DNA of 64,000 nt from Modestobacter caceresii (lineage in GTDB: Bacteria; Actinomycetota; Actinomycetes; Mycobacteriales; Geodermatophilaceae): contig NZ_JPMX01000003.1 in assembly GCF_000761485.1 (NCBI RefSeq), positions 1 to 64,000 of the forward strand, written 5' to 3'. Each line of letters opens with the position of its first letter. Position 1 is the first letter of the stretch. The position numbers and the translations under genes are program-made. The notes under the pieces are model-generated. The model ran no database searches. It saw only the letters and a program-made list of their open reading frames with translations, and was not told the origin of the DNA. Positions 44,649-53,136 of this stretch are shown one piece after another.

Positions 44649-45452
44649 CTACCGGAGGACCCTGGGCCGCCGCCCGTCCCGGGCTCGTGCTGGCACGGGC
44701 CGGGTCACCCGGCCCGGCAGCCGATCGGCCAGCCGGTCCAGGATGCCCCACCAGGTCACCCGTACCAGTGCTTCTCCAACGATCGAACCGCTCATCTTGC
44801 TCCGCCCGACCGTGCGTTCGCTGAAGGCGATCGGCACCTCGACCACCCGGGCACCGGCCCGGACCGCCCGCCAGGCCCAGTCGACCTGGAAGCAGTAGCC
44901 CTGACTGGCGACCGTGTCGAAGGGCAACCGGCGGACCAGCTCCATCCGGGCCGCCCGGAACCCGCCGGTCGCGTCGGCCAGCGGCAGCCGCAGCGCCCAC
45001 CGGGTGTAGAGGTTGCCCAGCCGGGACAGCGCCAGCCGGTGCGGCGGCCAGTCGAGCACCTCTCCCCCGGGCACGTACCGGGATCCCAGCACCAGGTCGG
45101 CGTCGGCGAGGGCGGCCAGCAGCGCCGGGAGCCGCTCGGGCGGGTGCGAGCCGTCGGCGTCCATCTCGACCACCACGCCGTAGCCGTGCTGCTCGGCCCA
45201 GCGGAAGCCGGCGACGTAGGCCGGGCCCAGTCCCGCCTTGGCGGTGCGGTGCAGCACGTGCACCCGCTCGTCGGCCGCGGCCCGGGCGTCGGCCAGCTCG
45301 CCGGTGCCGTCGGGCGAGGCGTCGTCGACGACGAGGGCGTGCGCGGTCGGCACCGCCGCGTGCAGCCGGTCCAGGACCGCCGCCAGGTTCCCGACCTCCT
45401 CGTAGGTCGGGACCACCACGAGCACCGGCCCGGGGGCCGCCGGGCCGGTCAC
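44649..45452 (-). CDS. Polyprenol monophosphomannose synthase (Ppm1 catalytic part)
   Basis: A 267-residue GT2 enzyme from GTG 45452. VLVVVPTYEEVGNLAAVLDR and VVDDASPDGTGELAD bind the nucleotide sugar, then MDADGSHPPERLP with the DxD, and GGFRAARMELVRRLPFDTVASQGYCFQVDWAWR. It transfers mannose from GDP-mannose to polyprenyl phosphate for lipoarabinomannan/glycoprotein mannosylation. It is a separate gene overlapping lnt, unlike fused mycobacterial Ppm1. Confidence 0.92.
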   Translation of the reverse strand: MTGPAAPGPVLVVVPTYEEVGNLAAVLDRLHAAVPTAHALVVDDASPDGTGELADARAAADERVHVLHRTAKAGLGPAYVAGFRWAEQHGYGVVVEMDADGSHPPERLPALLAALADADLVLGSRYVPGGEVLDWPPHRLALSRLGNLYTRWALRLPLADATGGFRAARMELVRRLPFDTVASQGYCFQVDWAWRAVRAGARVVEVPIAFSERTVGRSKMSGSIVGEALVRVTWWGILDRLADRLPGRVTRPVPARARDGRRPRVLR

Positions 45453-47074
45453 CGGCCGCGCTCGGCCCGGCGCCGGGCCAGGGCCGGGAACGCCACCGCC
45501 AGGACGGCGCCCACGCCCAGCGCCGTCAGCACCCACTCCGGGGCCGCGCCCAGCCGTTCGGCGACGGTCGAGGAGTCCCGCTGGGCGATCTCCTCGACGA
45601 AGGTGTCGGCGGTGAACAGCTCGGAGCGCTGCACGAGGGAGCCGTCCGGGGCGACGACGGCGCTGATCCCGCTGGTCGCCGCGACCACGACCGTGCGGCC
45701 GTACTCGACGGCCCGCAGCCGGCTCATCGCCAGCTGCTGCGCGCTCTCGTCGGTGTAGCCGAAGGTCGCGTTGTTGGTCTGCACGACCAGCATCCCGGCG
45801 CCGGCGTCGACGACGTCGGAGACCAGCCCGTCGTAGGCGACCTCGAAGCAGATGACGTCGCCGACCCGCGCCCCGCCGACGTCCAGGATGCCGACCTCGG
45901 TGCCGTGCACGAAGTCGGTGACCCGGTCCACGAGCGGGCTGAAGAACCGGAAGAACGGCCGGGCCGGCACGTACTCCGCCAGCGGCACGGGGTGCCGCTT
46001 GACGTAGGTGTCCCCCGGCCCGGTCACCGGGTCCCAGACGATGGCCGTGTTCGCCACGTACTCCCCCGGCAGCTGCACCACCGCGCCCACCAGGATGGGC
46101 GCGTCGATGGCGACCGCGGCGCGGGTGATGACCCGGGCGGCGTCGGCGTTGGTGTACGGGTCGATGTCGGAGCTGTTCTCCGGCCAGATGACCAGGTCGG
46201 GCTGCGCGGCCTCACCGCGCGCGACGGCTGCGGCCAGCTCGAGCGTCTGGTCCGCGTGGTTGTCCAGCACCGCCCGCCGCTGGGCGTTGAAGTCCAGCCC
46301 GGCCCGCGGCACGTTGCCCTGGATGACCGCCACCGTGCGGTCGGGCCCGCCCGCGGTCAGCGACGACCCCGCCAGCGGCAGCTCGGCCAGCACCGCGACC
46401 AGGGGGACGGCGAGCGCACCGACGAGCGCCAGGGCCGCTCCACGCCGTCCGGCTCGCCGCTCGCCGGGCCGGCGCGTGGCCCGGTGCAGGCCGACCAGGC
46501 CGGCGGCCAGCAGCGTGCCGGTCAGCGCGACCGCGAAGCTCACCAGTGGGACACCGCCGTAGGCCGCCAGCGCCGTGAACGGCCCGTCGGCCTGACTGAA
46601 CCCGAGCCGTCCCCACGGGAACCCGCCCAGCGGCTGCCGGCCGCGTAGCGCCTCGGCGCCCACCCACAGCGCAGCCGCCCACAGCGGCCAGGCCGGCAAC
46701 CGGGAAGTGGCGGCCAGGGCGCCGCCGAGGAGCGCGAAGTACAGCGCCTCGAACACCGCCAGCACCAGCCAGGGGAAGGCGCCGACGTAGATGCCGGTCC
46801 AGGACAGCAGGGGCACCAGGAAGACCAGGCCCAGCACCAGACCCAGCCACGCCCCGCTGCGCGCCCGTTCGCCGCGGACGGCGAGGGTGAGGGCGGCCGG
46901 CCCGAGCACGGCCAGCCCGGACAGGTCGTGCCCGGGGAAGGCGAGGTACATCGCCAGGCCACCGGCTGCTGCCACGCCGGTGCGCCAGGGCCATCGGCGA
47001 CGGGGGGCCGGGGGCTCCGCCGGGGTGTTCGAGGTGGCTGACTCCACCGTGCCGGTCGCCACCACTGCCGGCAC
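45449..47074 (-). CDS. lnt: Apolipoprotein N-acyltransferase
   Basis: From GTG 47074 (gaagg upstream), about 541 residues. Multiple membrane helices precede a nitrilase-like periplasmic domain with the Glu-Lys-Cys triad: WPENSSDIDPYTNADA, YVKRHPVPLAEYVPARPFFRF and GDVICFEVAYDG. It N-acylates the lipobox Cys of lipoproteins, e.g. the products at 2548 and 22599. In Mycobacterium Lnt and Ppm are one polypeptide; here the two genes overlap by GTGA. The start could lie a few codons either way (47062-47074). Confidence 0.93.
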   Translation of the reverse strand: MPAVVATGTVESATSNTPAEPPAPRRRWPWRTGVAAAGGLAMYLAFPGHDLSGLAVLGPAALTLAVRGERARSGAWLGLVLGLVFLVPLLSWTGIYVGAFPWLVLAVFEALYFALLGGALAATSRLPAWPLWAAALWVGAEALRGRQPLGGFPWGRLGFSQADGPFTALAAYGGVPLVSFAVALTGTLLAAGLVGLHRATRRPGERRAGRRGAALALVGALAVPLVAVLAELPLAGSSLTAGGPDRTVAVIQGNVPRAGLDFNAQRRAVLDNHADQTLELAAAVARGEAAQPDLVIWPENSSDIDPYTNADAARVITRAAVAIDAPILVGAVVQLPGEYVANTAIVWDPVTGPGDTYVKRHPVPLAEYVPARPFFRFFSPLVDRVTDFVHGTEVGILDVGGARVGDVICFEVAYDGLVSDVVDAGAGMLVVQTNNATFGYTDESAQQLAMSRLRAVEYGRTVVVAATSGISAVVAPDGSLVQRSELFTADTFVEEIAQRDSSTVAERLGAAPEWVLTALGVGAVLAVAFPALARRRAERGR

Positions 47075-47585
47075 CGCCGCCTTCGCGCTGGCCCGGGTCG
47101 AACCCGGGACGCCTCGGACCCGGCGTGCCGCGCGGACCCGGTCGTGGCACGGACGCCACGACCACGTCCAGCATCCCACTCCCGGCGGGGCGACCGCCGC
47201 AGCTCTCTCCGCCCGGCGTCCGTCCCCGGGGCACCCCGCGCCTTCGGGCCGGGACACCGGCCGCTGGCTGCGGCCGCTGCTCCGTTGTCTGGTGACGCGG
47301 GGCCCCGCCGGAGCGGACGTCGGGAGTGGGACGTGCACCCTCGGGTCCGCGGCTCCCCCTCGGCCTGGTGGGGACACGCAGCCGGCGACGCGAGGTGCGT
47401 CACCGGACTGCGTCACCGAGGGACGAGCGCGCGACTGTGCCGAGGGGGAAGCACACCCCGGTCTCCCGGGATGGGGCGACCCCGACCCTAGGCACCGACC
47501 CGACGTCGGGGAACCCCCTCAGCGCCAGTGGTTCGGAGCGTCACCGCAGTGGGACACCGGGTGGCGTGCAGATGTCCCGGCGGGG
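47075..47585. other. Intergenic 511 bp, no supportable gene
   Basis: No convincing start or domain on either strand: the lnt frame is open to 47416 but its translation there is shadow-like. The gap should contain the lnt promoter and the end of the kal operon. A ccgacgtcgg palindrome occurs near 47505. Confidence 0.5.
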
Positions 47586-47996
47586 TCAGGCGGGGCCGCC
47601 GGGGACGACGAGCGTCGCCACCGCCTCCACCACCCGCAGCGGCGGGTCGAGCACCTGGGCGGCCGAGGCGCTGCGGGAGGGGTCGGCGCGGGTGACCACG
47701 TCGGCCCAGCAGCGCAGCTCCCGGCTGCGGCGGCCGACCCGCACCACCTCGCAGGACGCCTCCAGCACGTCGCCGGCCTGCACCGCGGCGAGGAAGGAGA
47801 CCTCCGAGTAGCCGGCGAGCAGCCCCTCGTCGCCGTCGGTGCGGATCGCCACCTCGGTCGCGACGTCGCCGAACAGGCCGAGCGTGTAGGCCCCGTCGAC
47901 GAGCGAGCCCCCGTAGTGGGCGTGCGCGTACGGCACGTAGCGGCGGTGGGTGACGACCAGCCCCAGGCGGGGGTCGGTCACACGCGGGTCGGTCAT
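47586..47996 (-). CDS. kal: 3-aminobutyryl-CoA ammonia-lyase (hotdog fold)
   Basis: A 136-residue hotdog protein with RRYVPYAHAHYGGSLVDGAYTLGLFGDVATEVAIRTDGDEGL, closely matching the 3-aminobutyryl-CoA deaminase of lysine fermenters. It releases ammonia from 3-aminobutyryl-CoA to give crotonyl-CoA, the last step of the pathway encoded here. It overlaps kamE (stop/start ATGA). Confidence 0.9.
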   Translation of the reverse strand: MTDPRVTDPRLGLVVTHRRYVPYAHAHYGGSLVDGAYTLGLFGDVATEVAIRTDGDEGLLAGYSEVSFLAAVQAGDVLEASCEVVRVGRRSRELRCWADVVTRADPSRSASAAQVLDPPLRVVEAVATLVVPGGPA

Positions 47997-48802
47997 GCGG
48001 ATGCCTCCTCGGGGACGAGCGCGTGCACCAGGTAGCTGGCGACCTCGCCGGGCGTCGTCCCCCGGCCGAAGACCTTGTCGACGCCCAGGTCGGCGGCCAT
48101 CGCCGGGTCGAAGCGGGGGCCGCCGACGACCAGCAGCGGCCGGGACTCCCCCATCGCCTCGCGGAACGCCCCGGCCAGCTCGCGGGTGTTGCGCAGGTGC
48201 GCGTCCCGCTGGGTGACCACCTGGGAGACCAGGACGGCGTCGGCCTTCCGGGCCCGGGCGGCGTGCACCAGCTCCGGCACGCTGACCTGGGCGCCGAGGT
48301 TGGCCACCTGCAGCTCCCGGTAGTACTCCAGGCCCTTCTCCCCGGCGAAGCCCTTCAGGTTGAGGATCGCGTCGATGCCCACGGTGTGCGCGTCGGTGCC
48401 GATGCAGGCCCCGAGGACGACGAGGCTGCGCCGCAGCCGGGTCTTCACCGCGGCGTTGACCTCGCCCGGTGACAGCAGCGGGTAGGGGCGCTCCTCGACG
48501 TGGACGGCGTCCAGGTCGACCAGGTGCCGCACACTGCCGTAGACCACGAAGAACGTGAAGGCGGCGCTGTCGCCCGCCGCCCCACCCCCGGATCCGATGC
48601 CGTGCGAGTGCACCACCATCGCCGGCTCGATGCCCATCTTCTGCGCCAGCTGCAGCGCCGCGCCGTCGGCCTTGGGCCCGGGCGGGACGGGCAGCGTGAA
48701 CGACGTCTGCACCATCCCGTCGCCGGTGGTGTCCCCGTACGGCCGGACGACGCTCCCACCCGTTGAGGGGCCGAAGTCGCGATCTTGGCCCTGCTCAGGC
48801 AC
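47993..48802 (-). CDS. kamE: Lysine 5,6-aminomutase beta subunit
   Basis: A 269-residue B12-binding subunit. The base-off cobalamin motif is GTDAHTVGIDAILNLKGFAGEKG (D-x-H-x-x-G), and the Rossmann-like continuation PLLVVGGPRFDPAMAADLGVDKVFGRGTTPGEVAS closes it. With KamD it moves the 6-amino group of beta-lysine to C5. It overlaps kamD by 8 bp. Confidence 0.94.
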   Translation of the reverse strand: MPEQGQDRDFGPSTGGSVVRPYGDTTGDGMVQTSFTLPVPPGPKADGAALQLAQKMGIEPAMVVHSHGIGSGGGAAGDSAAFTFFVVYGSVRHLVDLDAVHVEERPYPLLSPGEVNAAVKTRLRRSLVVLGACIGTDAHTVGIDAILNLKGFAGEKGLEYYRELQVANLGAQVSVPELVHAARARKADAVLVSQVVTQRDAHLRNTRELAGAFREAMGESRPLLVVGGPRFDPAMAADLGVDKVFGRGTTPGEVASYLVHALVPEEASA

Positions 48803-50372
48803 GGGACACCTCGCGGGTGAGCAGTTCGGTGGCCGGGTCGTGGTGGTCGGGGGCCTTGCGGACGACGCCGTCCAGGCCCTTGCCGCCGTCCGGGGACCGT
48901 TTGGTGATGCCGAAGGTGCCGTCGGCGATCGCCTGGATCAGGCCCTGTGGATGGGCGGCGATCCGCTCCAGCAGCTCGACCGCCTCGGTCAGCACGGTGT
49001 GCGCCCGGCGGTCGATGAACCCGCCGGGCTGCGGGGCGAAGTCCTCGTGCAGGTTCCCGGCGGCCTCGAGCACGTAGCGGACGTTGCGCAGCGCCAGGTC
49101 GCGGTCGGACAGCCAGGGGGTGACCACGGCCTCGGTCATCATCCCGACCAGCAGGATGCCCTGGCCGGTCAGCGCCCCGGCCAGGTTGAAGAACCCGTCC
49201 AGCAGGTAGCCGCGGAAGACGTCGCCGGTCATGTGCTTGGTCGGCGGCATCCACTTGAGCGGCGCGTCCGGGAACAGCCCGCGGGCCAGCAGTGCGTGCG
49301 CCAGCTCCAGCCGGAAGGACTCGGGGACGGCCGGGTCGATCTCGAAGGCGTGCCCGAGGCCCAGCTGCCAGTCCTCGAGCCCGGCCTCGTGTGCGAGCCG
49401 CTCGTTCAGCAGCTGGCTGACGGTGACGGTGTGCGCCTCGTCGACGGCGTCGGCGGTGGTGAGGTAGTTGTCCTCGCCGGTGTTGATGATGATCCCGGCG
49501 CGGGCGTGCACCATCCGGCTGAACCGCTGGTCGACGAAGGTCCGGTGCGGGTTGATGTCGCGGAAGAGGATCCCGTACATCGCGTCGTTGAGCATCATGT
49601 CCAGCCGCTCCAGCCCGGCCAGGACGGCGATCTCCGGCATGCACAGCCCGGAGGCGTAGTTGGTCAGCCGGACGTAGCGGCCCAGTTCGGCGCTGACGTC
49701 GTCCAGCGCGGCCCGCATCAGCCGGAAGTTCTCCTGGGTGGCGTACGTGCCGGCGTAGCCGGTGCGGGTGGCGCCTTCGGGCACGTAGTCCAGCAGCGAC
49801 TGCCCGGTGGAGCGGATGACGGCGATGACGTCGGCCCCGGCGCGGGCGGCGGCCTGCGCCTGCGGGATGTCCTCGTAGATGTCACCGGTGGCCACGATCA
49901 GGTAGATCCACGGACGGCGCGGCGGGTCGCCGTGGGTGGCCACCAGCTCCTCCCGGCGGGCCCGGTTGGCGTCGATCCGGGCGATCCCGGCACCGACGGC
50001 CGCGCGGCTGGCCTCCCGGGCCCGGTCGGCGGCGGCGCCCTCGGGCACGGTGAACCGGGCGGTGCCGGCGCCGACCTGCTCGGCGAGGTCCTGCAGCGTG
50101 CCGCCGGAGCCCAGCGCGTGCCAGGCCGGCAGGGCGACGCCGTGCTCCAGCCCGACCTGGTCGCGGACCGCGTCCACCACGCGGTTCACCCACGGCACCT
50201 CGCCGTCGCCGTCCACCGGGTCGGTGCCGGTCAACCCGGCGAGCCGCAGCGTGGCCCGTTCCACCGAGACGGTCGTGTAGGTCGCGGCCAGGTCCACCAC
50301 CGGCGCTGCCGCCCGGGCGGCGAGCTCCCGCGCCCGCGCCACCAACGCCTGGTCCAGTTGCAGTCGGCTCAT
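48795..50372 (-). CDS. kamD: Lysine 5,6-aminomutase alpha subunit
   Basis: A 525-residue catalytic subunit opening MSRLQLDQALVARARELAARAAAPVVDLA, with the TIM-barrel core KWMPPTKHMTGDVFRGYLLDGFFNL. It converts beta-lysine to 3,5-diaminohexanoate with PLP and adenosylcobalamin (bound mainly by KamE). No reactivase gene (kamB/kamC-like) is recognised nearby. The amidohydrolase ends about 100 bp upstream of its start. Confidence 0.94.
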   Translation of the reverse strand: MSRLQLDQALVARARELAARAAAPVVDLAATYTTVSVERATLRLAGLTGTDPVDGDGEVPWVNRVVDAVRDQVGLEHGVALPAWHALGSGGTLQDLAEQVGAGTARFTVPEGAAADRAREASRAAVGAGIARIDANRARREELVATHGDPPRRPWIYLIVATGDIYEDIPQAQAAARAGADVIAVIRSTGQSLLDYVPEGATRTGYAGTYATQENFRLMRAALDDVSAELGRYVRLTNYASGLCMPEIAVLAGLERLDMMLNDAMYGILFRDINPHRTFVDQRFSRMVHARAGIIINTGEDNYLTTADAVDEAHTVTVSQLLNERLAHEAGLEDWQLGLGHAFEIDPAVPESFRLELAHALLARGLFPDAPLKWMPPTKHMTGDVFRGYLLDGFFNLAGALTGQGILLVGMMTEAVVTPWLSDRDLALRNVRYVLEAAGNLHEDFAPQPGGFIDRRAHTVLTEAVELLERIAAHPQGLIQAIADGTFGITKRSPDGGKGLDGVVRKAPDHHDPATELLTREVSRA

Positions 50373-50472
50373 CGCACTCCCCTGTGTCGGGTCGGCTCCG
50401 GTGCAGGAGGCAGAGGCCTCCTGCCGGGGACGACGACGCGGCTCCGCGCCGGCTGCGGTGTGCCCTGGCGGG

Positions 50473-51978
50473 TCAACACGGCTCCCCGGCGACGATCAGC
50501 TGGCGGCAGGTGGGGCGGGCACGGGCGGCGAGGACGGCGGAGAGCGTCAGCTCGGTCGCCCACAGCGCCAGGTCCGCCGGCGCACCGACCGCCAGCGGCC
50601 CCTCCGGGTGCTCCCCGCGGGTGGCGACCCAGCCGCCGTGGGTCGCCGCGTCGAAGGCGTCGAACGGGCGCATGCCGGAGCCGGGGGTGGTGTGGTCGAC
50701 CGCCGCGTGCACCCCGCCCCACGGGTCCAACGGGGTGACCGGGGCGTCGCTGCCGATGGCCACGGCCACCCCGGCGTCGACGAGGTCGGCCAGCGGGTTG
50801 CAGCCGGCGGCCCGCTCGACCCCCAGCCGCTCGGCGTACATGCCGGCCGGCCCTCCCCAGGCGGCGTCGAAGGCGGGCTGGACGCTGGCGACCATCCCCC
50901 ACCGGCGCAGCTGGTCGATCGCGGCGTCGCCGACCATCTCCACGTGCTCCAGGCGGTGCCGGCAGGCCCGGACGGCGTCCCGGCCCAGCTCCGCGACGAC
51001 CGCGCCGACCGCGGCCAGCACCTGGTCGACGGCGGCGTCCCCGATGCAGTGGAACCCGGCCTGCAGCCCGGTGACGGTGCAGGCGCGGACGTGCTCGACG
51101 AGGGCCGCGGTGTCGAAGCGCAGTGCGCCGGTGGTCTCCGGCCGATCGGCGTAGGGGCTGCTCAGTGCCGCGGTGTGCGAGCCGAACGCGCCGTCGCAGA
51201 ACAGGTCACCGCCGGCGCCGGCCAGCCGGAGCTCCCGGACGACGTCCAGCCCGCCACGCTCGGACAACTCGCCCCAGTACCCGACCACCCGCGGCCCGGG
51301 CGCCTCGGCGGCCAGCGTGAGCAGCGCGGCGAGGTCCTCGGCGCTGGACACCTCCGGGCCGGCCATCTCGTGCACGCTGCCGATGCCCAGTGCGGCCGCG
51401 GCGTCCAGGGTGGCCCGCTGGGCGCTGCGGCGCTGGTCCGGCGGCACCGACCCGTAGGCGGCCTGCCGGGCGGCGTGGTGGGCGTCGAGCCGGAGCCGGC
51501 CGTCGGGGCTGTACCCGGGCAGCTCGGTGATGCCGGGCACCCGGTCCAGCAGGGCGGTGGAGACGGTGGCCGAGTGCACGTCGACCCGGGCCAGGTAGGC
51601 CGGCCGCTCCCCCACCACCGCGTCCAGGTCGTGCCGGGTGAGCCCGCGGCCCTCGGGCCAGGCCGTCTCGTCCCAGCCGGTGCCGAGCACCGTGCCGGTG
51701 GGGGCGGCGGTGGTCTGGGCGGTGACGCCGGTCAGCGCGGACCGCAGGCTGTCGGCGCCGTGCAGGTCCAGCCCGGTCAGCGCCAGGCCGGTGGCGGTGG
51801 CGTGGACGTGGGCGTCGACGAACGCGGGGGTCAGCAGCGCTCCCCCGCCGTCCAGCACCCGGGCTGCCGTGGGTGCGTCGGCCGCGGCGCCCAGCCAGGC
51901 GATCCGCCCGTCGACGACGTGCACGGCACGGCCGGGCCGGTCGCCGACCGTCACGTCCCGGATGAGCAGCCCGCTCAC
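50473..51978 (-). CDS. Amidohydrolase family protein
   Basis: A 501-residue YtcJ-type amidohydrolase from GTG 51978. Its metal motif is LLTPAFVDAHVHATATGLAL; other family pieces are IGSVHEMAGPEV, GFHCIGDAAVDQVLAAV and IGSDAPVTPLDPWGGV. It lies between kdd and kamD with a GTGA overlap to kdd, in the place where other lysine-degradation clusters carry kce. It may deacylate an N-acyl-lysine or lysine-derived amide feeding the pathway; that is inference. Confidence 0.88.
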   Translation of the reverse strand: MSGLLIRDVTVGDRPGRAVHVVDGRIAWLGAAADAPTAARVLDGGGALLTPAFVDAHVHATATGLALTGLDLHGADSLRSALTGVTAQTTAAPTGTVLGTGWDETAWPEGRGLTRHDLDAVVGERPAYLARVDVHSATVSTALLDRVPGITELPGYSPDGRLRLDAHHAARQAAYGSVPPDQRRSAQRATLDAAAALGIGSVHEMAGPEVSSAEDLAALLTLAAEAPGPRVVGYWGELSERGGLDVVRELRLAGAGGDLFCDGAFGSHTAALSSPYADRPETTGALRFDTAALVEHVRACTVTGLQAGFHCIGDAAVDQVLAAVGAVVAELGRDAVRACRHRLEHVEMVGDAAIDQLRRWGMVASVQPAFDAAWGGPAGMYAERLGVERAAGCNPLADLVDAGVAVAIGSDAPVTPLDPWGGVHAAVDHTTPGSGMRPFDAFDAATHGGWVATRGEHPEGPLAVGAPADLALWATELTLSAVLAARARPTCRQLIVAGEPC

Positions 51979-53012
51979 GAGGCGCGGACCCGCGGCTCGA
52001 TCAGCGACCGCACACCCGGCGAGTGCCGGTAGAGGTCCATCGCCAGGGCTGCGTGCCCCGGCGTGTAGCCGTTGCCCACGAGCATCGTCACGTCCGCCGC
52101 CATCCCCTCAGCTCCCAGGGCCGCCGCCGAGAAGGACGTGGCCATGGAGAAGAAGACCACGGTGCCGCCGTCGGCCGTCGCGAGGACCGCCCCGTGCTCG
52201 GCGCCGGGGGTGTCGACGCACACGACGGTGACGTCGACCGGCTGGCCGACCGCTGCGGCGACGGCGAACGGATCGGTGGCGTCGGCCACGACCACCTCGT
52301 CGGCCAGCCGCGCCGCCCGCAGCGCCGTGGCCTCCCGCTCGTCGCGGACCACGCCGACCAGCCGGCCGGCGCGGGCGTCCCGGGCGGCGGCCAGGCTCAG
52401 GCAGCCGGACTTGCCGGCCGCACCCAGGACGGCGACCGAGGGCCGGTGACCCGAGCGGTGCACGACCCGTTCGGTGGCCGCCGGGGCGCCACAGACGTCG
52501 AGCACCGCCAGCGCCACCTCCTGGGGCAGGTCGTCGGGGAGGACGGCGGCGATGGAGCGGGCGAAGAGGACCGCCGTCCCGGCGGCCGGCACCTGCTCGC
52601 TGCGCCCGTCCCACTGCGCCAGTCCGTCGGTGATCCGCAGCGGGGTGAGCGTGAGGGAGACCAGGGTGGCCACCCGCTGGCCGGGTTCCAGGCCCAGCGG
52701 GGAGTCGTCGCCCACCTCGTCGACGACGCCGATGAGCATCCCGCCCGAGCCGGTGACCGGGTTGTGCATCTTGCCCCGGCTCCCGACGATCCCGAGGACG
52801 GCGGCGCGCACCCGGTCGCCGTCCCCGCCGTGTTCCTCGGCCAGCTGCCGGTAGGAGGCGGCATCGAGGTTGAGCCGGTGCACGGCGATGCGGACCTCGT
52901 CGGGGCCGATCCGCGGGTCGGGGTCCAGCCGGGCGGCCGCCTGGGGCAGCACGCCGGCCGGTTCGAGCACCCGGTGCACTCCGAGGCTGCGGTGCAGCGC
53001 GTTCATCGCCAC
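51975..53012 (-). CDS. kdd: L-erythro-3,5-diaminohexanoate dehydrogenase
   Basis: A 345-residue zinc-free MDR-type dehydrogenase: MAMNALHRSLGVHRVLEPAGVLPQAA at the start, GSRGKMHNPVTGSGGMLIGVVDEVG, then the nucleotide site VAVLGAAGKSGCLSLAAARDA. It oxidatively deaminates 3,5-diaminohexanoate to 5-amino-3-oxohexanoate. First gene of the minus-strand lysine operon, divergent from kamA. Confidence 0.93.
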   Translation of the reverse strand: MAMNALHRSLGVHRVLEPAGVLPQAAARLDPDPRIGPDEVRIAVHRLNLDAASYRQLAEEHGGDGDRVRAAVLGIVGSRGKMHNPVTGSGGMLIGVVDEVGDDSPLGLEPGQRVATLVSLTLTPLRITDGLAQWDGRSEQVPAAGTAVLFARSIAAVLPDDLPQEVALAVLDVCGAPAATERVVHRSGHRPSVAVLGAAGKSGCLSLAAARDARAGRLVGVVRDEREATALRAARLADEVVVADATDPFAVAAAVGQPVDVTVVCVDTPGAEHGAVLATADGGTVVFFSMATSFSAAALGAEGMAADVTMLVGNGYTPGHAALAMDLYRHSPGVRSLIEPRVRAS

Positions 53013-53136
53013 CGTCGTCCCTTCGTCGTCTCCGGCTCGACACCGGAGAACCTATCGTGATCTGCCCCTGATGCCGCACTTCTTCCCGTAGGGTCGCGGT
53101 GTCGTAGTCGAAGACGTCGCGCGGACAGGAGTTCCG
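53013..53136. promoter_or_regulatory. Divergent kdd/kamA promoter region
   Basis: 124 bp separate the two starts. TAGGGT at 53090-53095 (+) is a candidate -10 for kamA and TAGGTT (minus, about 53055-53050) for kdd; -35 boxes are weak. GGACAGGAG is the kamA Shine-Dalgarno. Coordinated control of both arms is likely. Confidence 0.4.

Noticed and set aside
47075-47416. N-terminal extension of lnt
   Set aside because: Translation lacks membrane segments or similarity; GTG 47074 has a Shine-Dalgarno.
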